DNA from: JBLLJR01 sp047692235
GTDB lineage: Bacteria; Pseudomonadota; Gammaproteobacteria; Enterobacterales; Enterobacteriaceae
Reading direction: 5' to 3'
Assembly (NCBI GenBank): GCA_047692235.1
Contig: JBLLJR010000004.1
Coordinates: 100,907 to 164,906 of the forward strand
Length of the DNA: 64,000 nucleotides
The position numbers and the translations under genes are program-made. Position 1 is the stretch's first letter. Each line of letters begins with the position of its first letter. Below, piece by piece: positions 1 to 9,989 of this stretch. The notes beneath the pieces are model-generated. The model saw nothing but the letters and a program-made list of their open reading frames with translations. It made no database searches and was not told the origin of the DNA.

Positions 1-3000
1 ATCCTGATATGTCAGATATTACATATATTGAACCTTTACATTGGAAAGTAGTAACAAAAATAATAGAAAAAGAGCGTCCAGATGCATTATTACCAACAAT
101 GGGAGGTCAAACAGCATTAAATTGTGCCTTAGATTTAGAAAACCATGGAATATTAAATAATTTTAACGTAGAAATGATTGGAGTTACTGCTAATACTATA
201 ATTAAAGCTGAAAATAGACGAAATTTTAATAATTTAATGAAAAATATTAATTTAGAAACAGCACGCTATGGTATAGCTCATTCTATTGAAGAATCTTTAT
301 CTATTGTTAAGAATATTGGTTTTCCTTGTATAATTAGACCATCATTTACTATGGGAGGTTCTGGAGGAGGTATTGCTTATAATTATGCTGAATTTAACGA
401 AATTTGTCAAAGAGGATTAGATATATCTCCTATTAATGAATTAATAATTGATGAATCATTAATAGGTTGGAAAGAATATGAAATGGAGGCAATAAGAGAT
501 AAAAAAGATAATTGTATTATTGTATGTTCAATAGAAAATATAGATCCAATGGGAATTCATACAGGAGATTCAATAACAGTTGCTCCAGCTCAAACATTAA
601 CAGATAAAGAATATCAAATAATGCGTAATGCATCAATAAAGATATTAAGAGCAGTAGATGTACAAAATGGAGGTTCTAATGTGCAATTTGCAATACATCC
701 AACAACTGGTAGAATGGTTGTCATAGAAATGAACCCAAGAGTTTCAAGATCTTCGGCTTTAGCATCTAAAGCTACTGGTTTTCCTATAGCAAAAATTTCT
801 GCTAAATTATCTATAGGATATACTTTAGATGAATTAATGAATAATGCTATAAACAGAAATATATCTGCTTCTTTTGAGCCATCTATTGATTATGTAGTAA
901 CTAAAATACCTCGTTTTAATTTTGAAAAATTTTCTGGCATCAATGATAGGCTAACTACAGAAATGAAATCTGTAGGAGAAGTTATGGCAATAGGTAGAAC
1001 TCAACAAGAATCTTTACAAAAAGCTATATGTAGTTTAGAAATAGACTCATATGGTTTTGAGTCTAAAGTTAATATTTATGATAAAAAGGGAATATTAACT
1101 ATACGTAAAGAACTAAAACATGCTGGTAGTAATCGTATATGGTATATTGCTGATGCATTTCGCTATGGTATGTCGTTGAATACTATTTTTAAACTAACCA
1201 ATATAGATCCTTGGTTTTTATCTCAAATTGAAGAATTAATAAATATAGAAAATAAAGTTATTAAAATTGGAGTAAATTATTTAACATATGATAATTTATT
1301 TAATTTAAAACAAAAGGGTTTTTCTGATATCAGAATATCTCAATTAGTTAATAAATCCGCTTCAGAAATTAGTAAATTACGTATAAAATATAGTATACAT
1401 CCAGTTTACAAAAGAGTTGATACTTGTGCTGCTGAATTTGATACTGAAACAGCATATATGTATTCTACATATGAAGAAGAATGCGAATCAAATCCAAATA
1501 AAAAAAATAAAAAAATAATAATTTTAGGTAGTGGTCCAAATCGTATAGGGCAAGGAATTGAATTTGATTACTGTTGTGTACATGCTGCATTAGCTTTACG
1601 AAAAGATGGATATGAAGTAATTATAATAAATTGTAATCCTGAAACTGTATCTACAGATTATGATATTTCTGATCGTCTTTATTTTGAACCCTTAACCCTA
1701 GAATATATTTTAGAAATAATTCGTATAGAAAAACCCGATGGTGTGATAATTCAGTTTGGAGGACAAACACCATTAAAATTAGCAAAAGAACTAGAACATG
1801 CAGGTGTTCCAATACTAGGTACTAGCCCTAAAAATATTGATCGAACAGAAGATAGAAAAAAATTTCAACTAATAACTAAAGCTCTTAATTTAAAACAATC
1901 ATCCAATACTACAGTTCATACATTAAATGTTGCAATTAAAAAAGCTAAATTAATTGGTTATCCAATAATTATTAGACCATCATATGTTCTTGGTGGTAGA
2001 GCAATGGAAATTGTTTATAATAAACAGGACTTAATTGAGTATTTTAATCAAAATATCATTTCATCAAATAAATATCCTATTTTAATAGATAAATTTTTAG
2101 ATGGTGCAATAGAAATTGATATGGATGTTATTTGTGATGGTACTGATGTATTTATTGGAGGGATAATGGAGCATATTGAGCAAGCCGGAATTCATTCAGG
2201 TGATTCTGCTTGTTCATTACCAACATATACTGTAAATAGTAATTTACAAAAATTAATGAAAACTCAAGCAAAAAAGATCGCATTTGAATTAAATATTATA
2301 GGGTTAATGAATATTCAATTTGCAATTAAAGATTCAAATATATATTTACTTGAAGTTAATCCTAGAGCAGCAAGAACAGTTCCATTTGTATCTAAATCCA
2401 CAGGTATAGCTTTAGCAAAAGTTGCAGCAAGAGTTATGGTTGGTATTTCTTTATATAAACAAGGTATTTTAAAAGAAATAATACCTCCATATTTTTCAGT
2501 TAAAGAAGTTGTGTTACCTTTTAATAAATTTCCTAATGTTGATCCAATTTTAGGACCTGAAATGCGTTCTACTGGTGAAGTCATGGGTGTTGGACGTACG
2601 TTTTCAGAAGCATTTTCTAAAGCTTTACTTAGTAGTAATGTAGATATGAAAAAAACAGGACGAGTATTAATTTCTGTACGTGATAAAGATAAGCATGGTA
2701 TTATAAAAATAGCGCATAAACTTATTAAATATGGATTTAAATTATACGCAACATATGGAACTTATAATATATTAAAAAAATCAGGAATTTATTCAAAAAT
2801 TATTCATAAAATGCATGAAGGATTTTCACATATCCATGAGAAAATAAAAAATGGATACTATGTATATATAGTGAATACAGTTACTGGGAAAAAAGCAATT
2901 GAAGACTCTAAATTAATTAGGAATAGCGCATTAAAATATAGAGTGCATTATGACACAACACTAAATGGTAGTATTGCTACAGTTATGTCTCTTAGCTCAA

Positions 3001-3077
3001 ATGCTACTGAAAATATCATTTCATTACAAGAGATGCATAAAAAAATAAAAAAATTAAATAAAAATTTATATGAATAG
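1..3077 (+). CDS. carB: Carbamoyl-phosphate synthase large subunit, 5'-truncated by window edge
   Basis: Makes carbamoyl phosphate from ammonia (delivered by CarA), bicarbonate and two ATP, feeding both ArgI and PyrB further along this window. About 50 N-terminal residues lie outside the window: the reading frame is open from base 3, and its first residues align with about residue 53 of the E. coli protein (the TYIEP segment), so the ATG at base 9 is internal. Both ATP-grasp halves are visible, including PTMGGQTALN, the second-half start LGSGPNRIGQGIEFDY, and the C-terminal MGS-like allosteric domain ending near LQEMHKKIK. Threonine, lysine and asparagine residues of the allosteric domain look conserved. 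It ends with TAG only 3 bases from the convergent rplI stop. Confidence 0.97.
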   Translation, partial: PDMSDITYIEPLHWKVVTKIIEKERPDALLPTMGGQTALNCALDLENHGILNNFNVEMIGVTANTIIKAENRRNFNNLMKNINLETARYGIAHSIEESLSIVKNIGFPCIIRPSFTMGGSGGGIAYNYAEFNEICQRGLDISPINELIIDESLIGWKEYEMEAIRDKKDNCIIVCSIENIDPMGIHTGDSITVAPAQTLTDKEYQIMRNASIKILRAVDVQNGGSNVQFAIHPTTGRMVVIEMNPRVSRSSALASKATGFPIAKISAKLSIGYTLDELMNNAINRNISASFEPSIDYVVTKIPRFNFEKFSGINDRLTTEMKSVGEVMAIGRTQQESLQKAICSLEIDSYGFESKVNIYDKKGILTIRKELKHAGSNRIWYIADAFRYGMSLNTIFKLTNIDPWFLSQIEELINIENKVIKIGVNYLTYDNLFNLKQKGFSDIRISQLVNKSASEISKLRIKYSIHPVYKRVDTCAAEFDTETAYMYSTYEEECESNPNKKNKKIIILGSGPNRIGQGIEFDYCCVHAALALRKDGYEVIIINCNPETVSTDYDISDRLYFEPLTLEYILEIIRIEKPDGVIIQFGGQTPLKLAKELEHAGVPILGTSPKNIDRTEDRKKFQLITKALNLKQSSNTTVHTLNVAIKKAKLIGYPIIIRPSYVLGGRAMEIVYNKQDLIEYFNQNIISSNKYPILIDKFLDGAIEIDMDVICDGTDVFIGGIMEHIEQAGIHSGDSACSLPTYTVNSNLQKLMKTQAKKIAFELNIIGLMNIQFAIKDSNIYLLEVNPRAARTVPFVSKSTGIALAKVAARVMVGISLYKQGILKEIIPPYFSVKEVVLPFNKFPNVDPILGPEMRSTGEVMGVGRTFSEAFSKALLSSNVDMKKTGRVLISVRDKDKHGIIKIAHKLIKYGFKLYATYGTYNILKKSGIYSKIIHKMHEGFSHIHEKIKNGYYVYIVNTVTGKKAIEDSKLIRNSALKYRVHYDTTLNGSIATVMSLSSNATENIISLQEMHKKIKKLNKNLYE

Positions 3078-3080
3078 TTT

Positions 3081-3539
3081 TTAAGTCTTTTTGTTAAGTA
3101 CATTAACATAAAATTTAGTAACTAGTTCAGAATTAATTTTAATATTAATATTATGCTTACCTAACACATGTAATTTACCATTAGGTAAATGTATATTTTT
3201 TTTATTAACTTTAATACCATATAAATTAATAGTTTTTACTATATCTTTGATGCTAACTGAACCAAACAATTTTTTAGATTTTCCTGCTTTAGCATATATT
3301 GATATACTTTCTAGTTTTTTAATTTTATTAAATTTTTCAATTTCTAATTTTTTAATCTTATTTAATTTTAATTCAATTTCAGCTTTATATGATTTGAAAT
3401 ATTTTATGTTTTCTTTGTTGGCAACAATAGCTTTTTTAAAAGGTATTAAAAAATTTCTAGCATATCCATTTTTTATTGTAACTTCATCGCCTAATTTACC
3501 TAAATTTATAATATTTGTAAGTAAAATAACATTTATCAT
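3081..3539 (-). CDS. rplI: 50S ribosomal protein L9
   Basis: A 152-residue large-subunit protein that binds 23S rRNA. The N-terminal domain (VILLTNIINLGKLGDEV, then NGYARNFLIP) is the classic L9 signature, followed by the lysine-rich connecting helix and a C-terminal domain. Length matches the family (about 149). The start is supported by an AAGGA ribosome binding site just upstream. It is the last gene of the rpsF-rpsR-rplI operon. Confidence 0.97.
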   Translation of the reverse strand: MINVILLTNIINLGKLGDEVTIKNGYARNFLIPFKKAIVANKENIKYFKSYKAEIELKLNKIKKLEIEKFNKIKKLESISIYAKAGKSKKLFGSVSIKDIVKTINLYGIKVNKKNIHLPNGKLHVLGKHNINIKINSELVTKFYVNVLNKKT

Positions 3540-3577
3540 GGTTTAAATCCTTTTATATAAATAAAAATTTATATATT

Positions 3578-3802
3578 TTATTTATGATTATCAGTATATG
3601 GTAATAAAGATAAATAACGAGCTCTTTTGATTGCCTTAGATAATTGACGTTGATACTTAGATTTAGTACCTGTAATTCTACTTGGAACTATTTTACCGTT
3701 TTCAGTAATATAATTTTTTAACATAACAATATCCTTATAATCTATTTCAATACCTTCTGATGTAAATCTACAATATTTACGTTGTCTAAAATATCTTGCC
3801 AT
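3578..3802 (-). CDS. rpsR: 30S ribosomal protein S18
   Basis: A 74-residue small-subunit protein that pairs with S6 on 16S rRNA. The sequence begins MARYFRQRKYCRF and contains DIVMLKNYITENGKIVPSRITG, both typical of S18. A strong AAGGAG site precedes the ATG. It lies between rpsF and rplI; the priB gene that sits between rpsF and rpsR in E. coli is gone, leaving a 139-bp gap with no recognisable remnant. Confidence 0.97.
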   Translation of the reverse strand: MARYFRQRKYCRFTSEGIEIDYKDIVMLKNYITENGKIVPSRITGTKSKYQRQLSKAIKRARYLSLLPYTDNHK

Positions 3803-3941
3803 ATAATTTATAACTCCTTATATATAAAAATAATATATAAATGATTTATTTTGATAACTAACAACTACTTTATTTTAATTAAAAACACTATATTTATTAA
3901 TATAAATAAAAAAATTTAATTTTTAATATTTTCTTTTAATT

Positions 3942-4304
3942 TCATTTAGTTCTAATTTTTTTGTTTTGTTTTTTATTTAATTCATGTTTTGTTTTTAACA
4001 TGGGTGATTTTTCTTTTATTACTTTATTAACCTTAATTATTAAATTTCTTAATATTAATTCATTAAATTTAAAATTTTTTTCTAATTCATTAATTATTTT
4101 AATAGATACTTCAATATTCATTAAAACATAATGAGCTTTATGTAATTTGTTTATTTGATAAGATAATTGTTTTCTTCCCCAATCTTCTAATCTATGAATT
4201 TTACCTCCGGCATTAATAATTAAAGATTTATAATAACCAATGATATTTAATATTTGACTACTTTTATCAGGATGTATCATAAAAACAATTTCGTAATTAC
4301 GCAC
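3942..4304 (-). CDS. rpsF: 30S ribosomal protein S6
   Basis: A 120-residue partner of S18 in the small subunit. It begins with GTG as start codon, in a context (RNYEIVFMIHPDKS) that aligns directly with the E. coli start, and an AAGGAA site lies 6 bases upstream. The conserved IHRLEDWGRKQLSYQINK segment is present. The lysine-rich C-terminus replaces the acidic tail that RimK modifies in E. coli. First gene of the S6-S18-L9 operon. Confidence 0.96.
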   Translation of the reverse strand: MRNYEIVFMIHPDKSSQILNIIGYYKSLIINAGGKIHRLEDWGRKQLSYQINKLHKAHYVLMNIEVSIKIINELEKNFKFNELILRNLIIKVNKVIKEKSPMLKTKHELNKKQNKKIRTK

Positions 4305-4668
4305 AAATTATTTCCTTATTTAGTTTGAATTATCTATCTAATATAATAGATATTATATAAATTTTATAAATATTTAACACATAACATATGTAAATTAATT
4401 ATTTAAAATATATATAAATAATTTTATTATAAATAAAAATTTAATTTTCTAAATATACTACTATAATATATAGTATCATATGTAAATATGTTTTATAGAA
4501 AATTATGTTACTAATAGATAATTAATAATTTATATAATTTAAAATAAAAAACAATTTTATTTTAATTCAATATATTTTAAATATTAATTACGAATAATTT
4601 TGATATTATATTATAAATAATATTTATATTTATTTATTTACATTATATATTTAATTTTTATTAAAAAA
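4305..4668. other. Gene-free A+T-rich spacer between rpsF and holD
   Basis: A 364-bp region between two divergent genes. It is almost pure A and T with many short direct and inverted A/T runs. I see no tRNA, no structured RNA and no coding remnant. It must hold the promoter of the ribosomal-protein operon and that of holD, but no -35/-10 pair stands out from the background. Confidence 0.5.
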
Positions 4669-5064
4669 ATGAATTTAAAAAATGAAATTATACTTAAATA
4701 TATGGGGATTGAAAGATATACATTAAAGGAAAGATATATTTTAAAAAAAAATAAATTTTTAAAAAATATTAATGAATATTACTTCATAATAATTTCTGAT
4801 CCATTCCCATTAGAACAATATACAATTGTGACAGACGTAATTATAAGTTTACAAATAATGTTATCTCAAGTTAAACAATTAACATTTGATGAAATTAAAA
4901 TATTTTCTTACAATATATATTGTAATTGTTGGTGGATAAATTATAGCCCAATAAAAACTTTTAAAGGCATATCTATATATACACCATCTTTGAATATTTT
5001 AATTAATAATATAAATGCTAAACGTAATTTATGGAATCAAATATACAAACAAACTAGAACATAA
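4669..5064 (+). CDS. holD: DNA polymerase III psi subunit
   Basis: A 131-residue protein that I assign to HolD (psi), which links the clamp loader to chi (HolC) and so to SSB. Evidence is colinear weak similarity over the full length: LKYMGIERYTLKE near the start (E. coli LQQLGITQWSLRR), VTDVIISLQI in the middle, CNCWWINYSP (E. coli CNSWRLGTDE), and RNLWNQIYKQT at the end (E. coli RAALWQQICTYE). E. coli psi is 137 residues. The rimI and prfC neighbours are missing, so it stands alone, divergent from rpsF and convergent with aroQ. HolD is poorly conserved, so structure prediction would be a useful check. Confidence 0.8.
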   Translation: MNLKNEIILKYMGIERYTLKERYILKKNKFLKNINEYYFIIISDPFPLEQYTIVTDVIISLQIMLSQVKQLTFDEIKIFSYNIYCNCWWINYSPIKTFKGISIYTPSLNILINNINAKRNLWNQIYKQTRT

Positions 5065-5092
5065 GATTCTAACTTTTAAATTTATATTTTTA

Positions 5093-5554
5093 TTAATATT
5101 TTTTATTTATAGATAAATATTGTTGTGCTGCTTTTAACGCAAGTATATAACTATATACTCCAAAACCACATATTATTCCAATTGAAATATCAGAAAAATA
5201 TGATGTCTTTCGAAAAGAATCTCTAGAATATATGTTTGATATATGTATTTCAATAAATGGTATATTTACTGCTAATAATGCATCTCTTATACCAATACTA
5301 GTATGTGTAAATGATGCTGGATTAATTAATATTATATTTGTTTTAGTTTTAATTAATGTATGAATATAACTAATTAATTTACCTTCAGAATTTGATTGAA
5401 AAGTACTAAGTTTTATTTTTAATAAACGTGCTTGAATTTTTAATTTTTTTATAACGTCATTTAAAGAAATATTTCCATATATATTTGTTTCACGAATACC
5501 TAAAGTATTTAAATTTGGTCCATTAATTAATGCAAAATGCATATTATTAGACAT
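5093..5554 (-). CDS. aroQ: 3-dehydroquinate dehydratase, type II
   Basis: Third step of the shikimate pathway (3-dehydroquinate to 3-dehydroshikimate), upstream of the PheA step encoded later in this window. The 153-residue protein has the type II signatures: INGPNLNTLGIRE near residue 10 with the catalytic tyrosine in IYGN, INPASFTHTSIGIRDAL with the catalytic histidine, and EIHISN. E. coli uses the unrelated type I enzyme AroD, whereas type II occurs in several other Enterobacterales and in Buchnera. A GGGA-type site lies upstream of the start. Confidence 0.95.
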   Translation of the reverse strand: MSNNMHFALINGPNLNTLGIRETNIYGNISLNDVIKKLKIQARLLKIKLSTFQSNSEGKLISYIHTLIKTKTNIILINPASFTHTSIGIRDALLAVNIPFIEIHISNIYSRDSFRKTSYFSDISIGIICGFGVYSYILALKAAQQYLSINKKY

Positions 5555-5682
5555 ATTTAAATTTTCCCGTTTTTTAAAATTAATTTTATTTTTAATAAAT
5601 GCATTATATTTTTAATATTTATTAAAAATGATAAATAATTATTTAAAATTAATATAAAAATTTTAATATTTATTTTTATAAA

Positions 5683-7371
5683 TTAAATTTTAAAAGAAGT
5701 TCTTTTATAATTTCTGTATTCAGGTAACCAAAAAATTTTTTCTATCTTATTATTAAATTTTTTACTTGATAATTGATTTATATCAGATTTAAGTGAATAT
5801 TTACATATTGATGTTGCTATTAATTTAGATACTGTTTGTATATCATTAATACTTGGTAATAATTCATTACTCTTAGTACATGAAGACAAAACTTTACTAA
5901 CTTTACTTAACATAGAAGTTGTTATTCTATTTACACCAGAAGATATAATACCTAATCCAATACCTGGGAAAATATATGCATTATTACATTGGGGAATATT
6001 ATATATTTTTCCATTAAATTTAACAGGCTTAAATGGACTACCAGTAGCAATTAATGCCTCTCCATTAGTCCAATTTATTATATCTTCTGGAGTTGCCTCA
6101 ACACATGATGTTGGGTTAGATAATGGCATAATAATAGGTATTTTGCAATATTTATGCATACTTCTAATTATTTTTTCATTAAATAAACCTTTTTGTCCGG
6201 ATACACCAATTAATACAGTAGGTCTTTTATTTTTTATAACATCATATAATGATATCGTATTTTTATTTTTTAAATTCCAATTAAATATTTCATTACTAGA
6301 ATAAGCAAATTTTTTCTGAAAATTTAATAATTTTTCTGATTTATCAGTAATTAAACCATTTCTATCTAAAATTAATATATTTTTTTTAGCAGCATTTTCA
6401 TCTAATCCTAAGGAACACATTTCATACATTATTTGTTCAGCAATACCACATCCTGCAGATCCAGCTCCAAGAAATATTATTGTGTGTTCATTTAATTTTT
6501 TTCCTATATAATTACTTGCAGATAATAAACATCCTAATGTTACAGCAGCTGTACCTTGTATATCATCATTAAAACAACATAATTTATCTTTGTAACTATG
6601 TAATAATGGAGTTGCATTTTCTTGTGAAAAATCTTCAAAATGCAATAATACATTAGGCCACATATTATTTATTTCTTTAATACAATGTCCAATAAAATCA
6701 ATATATTTAGTACCAGAAATTCTACTATGTTTCCAACCCATATATAATGGGTCTTGGAGTAATTGTTTGTTATTTGTCCCTACATCTAGTACGATAGGTA
6801 GTGTATATGATGGGTCAATTCCCCCGCAAACTGTGTATAAAGATAATTTACCAATAGGTATTCCCATGCCTCCAATACCTTGATCTCCTAATCCCAGTAT
6901 ACGCTCACCATCAGTAATAACTATAATTTTAATATTTTTTTTATTAGAGTTTTGTAATATTTCTTTGATTTTATTTCTATTATTATATGAAATAAATAGT
7001 CCTCTCGCTCTTCTATAAATATATGAAAATCTTTCACAGGCTACTCCTACGGTAGGAGTATATATTATTGGCAACATTTCTTCTAAATGATTTGTTAATA
7101 ACTTATAAAATAATGTTTCATTTGTATCTTGAATGTTTCTCAAATAAATGTGACGATCTATATTTGTATGAAAATTTTTATATTGACGCCATGCTCTTTC
7201 AGATTGTTCATCAATAGTTTCAATAACATCAGGTAATAATCCTTCTAAATTAAAATTTATTCTTTCTTTTAGTGAAAAAGCACTACCTTTATTTAATAAA
7301 GGAAATTCTAATAAAATTTGTCCATAATATGGTACATATAATTTTTTTTTATTTTCTTTCGTTAATTTCAT
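5683..7371 (-). CDS. maeA: NAD-dependent malic enzyme
   Basis: Oxidatively decarboxylates malate to pyruvate with reduction of NAD. At 562 residues it matches E. coli MaeA (565). Visible signatures are IYTPTVGVACERFS with the catalytic tyrosine region, GDQGIGGMGIPIGKLSLY, the metal-binding FNDDIQGTAAV, the dinucleotide fold GAGSAGCGIAEQI and SNPTSCVEATPEDI. It stands alone between aroQ and tRNA-Leu. Its retention suggests host-derived malate is used as a pyruvate and NADH source, which is inference. Confidence 0.95.
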   Translation of the reverse strand: MKLTKENKKKLYVPYYGQILLEFPLLNKGSAFSLKERINFNLEGLLPDVIETIDEQSERAWRQYKNFHTNIDRHIYLRNIQDTNETLFYKLLTNHLEEMLPIIYTPTVGVACERFSYIYRRARGLFISYNNRNKIKEILQNSNKKNIKIIVITDGERILGLGDQGIGGMGIPIGKLSLYTVCGGIDPSYTLPIVLDVGTNNKQLLQDPLYMGWKHSRISGTKYIDFIGHCIKEINNMWPNVLLHFEDFSQENATPLLHSYKDKLCCFNDDIQGTAAVTLGCLLSASNYIGKKLNEHTIIFLGAGSAGCGIAEQIMYEMCSLGLDENAAKKNILILDRNGLITDKSEKLLNFQKKFAYSSNEIFNWNLKNKNTISLYDVIKNKRPTVLIGVSGQKGLFNEKIIRSMHKYCKIPIIMPLSNPTSCVEATPEDIINWTNGEALIATGSPFKPVKFNGKIYNIPQCNNAYIFPGIGLGIISSGVNRITTSMLSKVSKVLSSCTKSNELLPSINDIQTVSKLIATSICKYSLKSDINQLSSKKFNNKIEKIFWLPEYRNYKRTSFKI

Positions 7372-7484
7372 TATTTTACTCGTTTTATTTATTAATTATC
7401 ATAATAAATTCATAATTTAACAAAAGTTAAAAATTTTTTTAAGTTAATATTTATATTTACTTAAAAAAATATATTAAATCAATA

Positions 7485-7565
7485 TGCCGAAGGCCGGATT
7501 TGAACCGGCACGCTAATAGCGGTTAATTTTGAATCAACTGCGTATACCAATTTCGCCACTTCGGC
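7485..7565 (-). tRNA. leuX: tRNA-Leu (anticodon CAA)
   Basis: Read on the minus strand it begins GCCGAAGTGGCGAAATTGG and has an anticodon stem-loop around TTCAAAA, giving anticodon CAA, plus a long variable arm typical of leucine tRNAs and a T-arm with GGTTCAAATCC. It closely resembles E. coli tRNA-Leu(CAA). The 3' CCA is not encoded (the next bases read TAT), so it must be added after transcription. Confidence 0.95.
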
Positions 7566-7974
7566 TATAATAAAATATTATTTGTTTTTATAAATACAAT
7601 TAAAATATAAACTTTTAAAATTAAAGTATTATATAAGTCAATTTTTAATAAATATTTAAAAATATAATATTTTTAATATTACTTTTTATTTTTATTAAAA
7701 TATATAAATTATTTAATATTTAAAATAAACAATAAATTAATTGTTATAAATAATAATTTATATATAAAAAATAAAATACTTAATTAAAATTAAGTAAATT
7801 TACATTATAAATGTATATAAAAATAATATTTAATTTAAAAATGTACATATTTAATATAATATTTTTATTTTTTCACATAAAAATACTATAATAATCATTA
7901 TATATTACATATATAAATTAAATTATTCAAATAAATATTCAATAACAAATAAATATTTTATTTATGGTGAATAA
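7566..7974. other. Gene-free A+T-rich spacer upstream of pepA
   Basis: A 409-bp region between tRNA-Leu (leftward) and pepA (rightward). It consists of A/T runs and small A/T palindromes, for example near 7650-7670. TATAAT occurs at 7887-7892, but no matching -35 element is convincing. I find no gene, remnant or structured RNA. Confidence 0.5.
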
Positions 7975-9480
7975 ATGAAATTTACTTTAAAAAACTACAA
8001 ACAAACTATAGAGAATAATTCATGTGCAGTAATTGGTATTTTTAAAAATGAACATTTATCTAAAACTGCTTCGCAATTAAACAAAAACAGTAATGAATAT
8101 ATTAGCAATTTACTTAAACAAGGTGAATTTAATGGTTACATTGGAAATAGTTTAATTTTATATAATATACCAAACATTCCATATAAAAAAATTTTAATTG
8201 TAGGTTGTGGAAATGAAAATGAACTTGATAGCTTAAAATATAAACAAATAGTTTATTTATCTATAAAAAAATTAATAAATACTGGATCAACAAATATTGA
8301 TTTTTATTTAATTGAATTAAATGTATTAAAAATTAATACTTACTGGAAAATAAGAAAATCTATTGAATCAATACATGAATCATTATATTCATTTGATCAA
8401 TTAAAAACGAAAAAAAATAATATCCAATTAAAATTGAAAAAAATATCATTTATAATATCAGAAGTATGTGAAATAGATCAAGCTAAAATCGCTATAAAAC
8501 ATGGTGTAGCAATATCTAATGGTATAAATGCTGCTAAAAATTTAGGTAATCTTCCTCCAAATATTTGTAACTCTTCATATTTATTATGCCAATCTAGTAT
8601 TTTAACAAAAAGATATAATACAAAAACAAAATTAACAGTACTAAATGAAAAACAAATGCAAAATATTGGCATGAATGCATATGTATCTGTTGGCAAGGGA
8701 TCCAATAATCCGTCATTAATGTGTGTTATACATTACGAAGGATGTTCTTCTAATGTTAAACCAATTATATTAGTAGGTAAAGGATTAACATTTGATACTG
8801 GAGGTATATCAATAAAACCATCTATGAATATGGATAAAATGAAATATGATATGTGTGGTGCTGCAGCAGTGTATGGTACATTGCTAACTGCCATGGAACT
8901 TAATTTATCTTTAAATATTATAGGAATTATTGCTAGTTGCGAAAATATGATAGATAGTTATTCTATTAGACCAGGTGATATAATAAAAACCATGTCTGGT
9001 AAAACAGTAGAAATAATAAATACAGATGCTGAAGGTAGATTAGTATTATGCGATGTTTTAACTTATGTTGAAAAATTTAATCCTGAAGTTGTTATTGATA
9101 TAGCTACTTTAACTGGAGCTTGTGCAATATCTTTAGGTAAATATTTTACTGGTTTAATGTCTAACCATAATCCACTAATAAATGAATTATTATCTTGTTC
9201 TAATAAATCCGGAGATCATGTATGGCATTTACCATTAACTCATGAATTAAATCAAGAATTAAATTCAAATTTTGCAGATATGTCTAATATTGGTTCCAAT
9301 TTAGGCGGAGCAATTATTGCTGGATATTTTTTATCAAAATTTACAAATAAATATAATTGGGCTCATTTAGATATAGCTGGTACTGCTTGGCATAAAGATA
9401 AAAATAAAGGAGCAACAGGACGTCCTGTAGGATTGTTATCTCAATTTTTATTAAATAGAGAAAAATTAAATAGAAATTAA
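7975..9480 (+). CDS. pepA: Leucyl aminopeptidase (cytosol aminopeptidase)
   Basis: A two-metal M17 aminopeptidase that removes N-terminal residues from peptides. The 501-residue length equals the family norm (E. coli 503). Metal and catalytic motifs are intact: GKGLTFDTGGISIKPS with the lysine and aspartate ligands, and NTDAEGRLVL. In E. coli PepA also serves as an accessory DNA-binding protein in Xer recombination and as a pyrimidine repressor; whether those roles persist cannot be judged. First gene of the pepA-holC-valS-argI-pyrB-pyrI run. Confidence 0.97.
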   Translation: MKFTLKNYKQTIENNSCAVIGIFKNEHLSKTASQLNKNSNEYISNLLKQGEFNGYIGNSLILYNIPNIPYKKILIVGCGNENELDSLKYKQIVYLSIKKLINTGSTNIDFYLIELNVLKINTYWKIRKSIESIHESLYSFDQLKTKKNNIQLKLKKISFIISEVCEIDQAKIAIKHGVAISNGINAAKNLGNLPPNICNSSYLLCQSSILTKRYNTKTKLTVLNEKQMQNIGMNAYVSVGKGSNNPSLMCVIHYEGCSSNVKPIILVGKGLTFDTGGISIKPSMNMDKMKYDMCGAAAVYGTLLTAMELNLSLNIIGIIASCENMIDSYSIRPGDIIKTMSGKTVEIINTDAEGRLVLCDVLTYVEKFNPEVVIDIATLTGACAISLGKYFTGLMSNHNPLINELLSCSNKSGDHVWHLPLTHELNQELNSNFADMSNIGSNLGGAIIAGYFLSKFTNKYNWAHLDIAGTAWHKDKNKGATGRPVGLLSQFLLNREKLNRN

Positions 9481-9528
9481 TATATAAAAATTTACTTATA
9501 TATATTTATATTAATTCATTAAAATATT

Positions 9529-9969
9529 ATGAAACATATAACATTTTATTTATTAAAAAAAAACAAAATAAATGTCTTAAATAATAATAATATCGAACTA
9601 TTAGTATGTAATTTATCAAATTTTTTTTGGAAAGAAGGTAAAAAAATATTAATTGCTTGTTCTTCATATACACAAGCTATAAAAATAGATTATCTATTAT
9701 GGACATATAAAAAAGATTCTTTTTTACCCCATAGTTTAATTAATTCCAAATATTCAAATATTTCTCCAATATTAATTGGATGGGGAAACAATTTATCATG
9801 TATCATATATAAGGATTTATTAATAAATTTATTACCTAATGTTTTAAAATTTATGTTAGATTTTAATGAAATTATAGATTTTGTACCCCATCAAATATTT
9901 TTAAAGCAATTAGCAAGAAAGCGTTATAAACAATATCTTAATTTAGGATTCCAAATTTCAATTATTTAA
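9529..9969 (+). CDS. holC: DNA polymerase III chi subunit
   Basis: Chi connects the clamp loader, through psi, to single-stranded-DNA-binding protein. The 146-residue protein matches E. coli HolC (147) end to end: HITFYLLKKN at the N-terminus, GKKILIACSSYTQA in the Rossmann-like core, SFLPHSL, and the C-terminal VDFVPHQIFLKQLARKRYK. It lies between pepA and valS, as in E. coli. Its partner HolD is at 4669-5064. Confidence 0.95.
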   Translation: MKHITFYLLKKNKINVLNNNNIELLVCNLSNFFWKEGKKILIACSSYTQAIKIDYLLWTYKKDSFLPHSLINSKYSNISPILIGWGNNLSCIIYKDLLINLLPNVLKFMLDFNEIIDFVPHQIFLKQLARKRYKQYLNLGFQISII

Positions 9970-9989
9970 ATAAATAAAGATTTATAAAA

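Noticed and set aside
3803..3941. Possible priB remnant between rpsF and rpsR
   Set aside because: The 139-bp gap shows no codon run resembling PriB on the coding strand.
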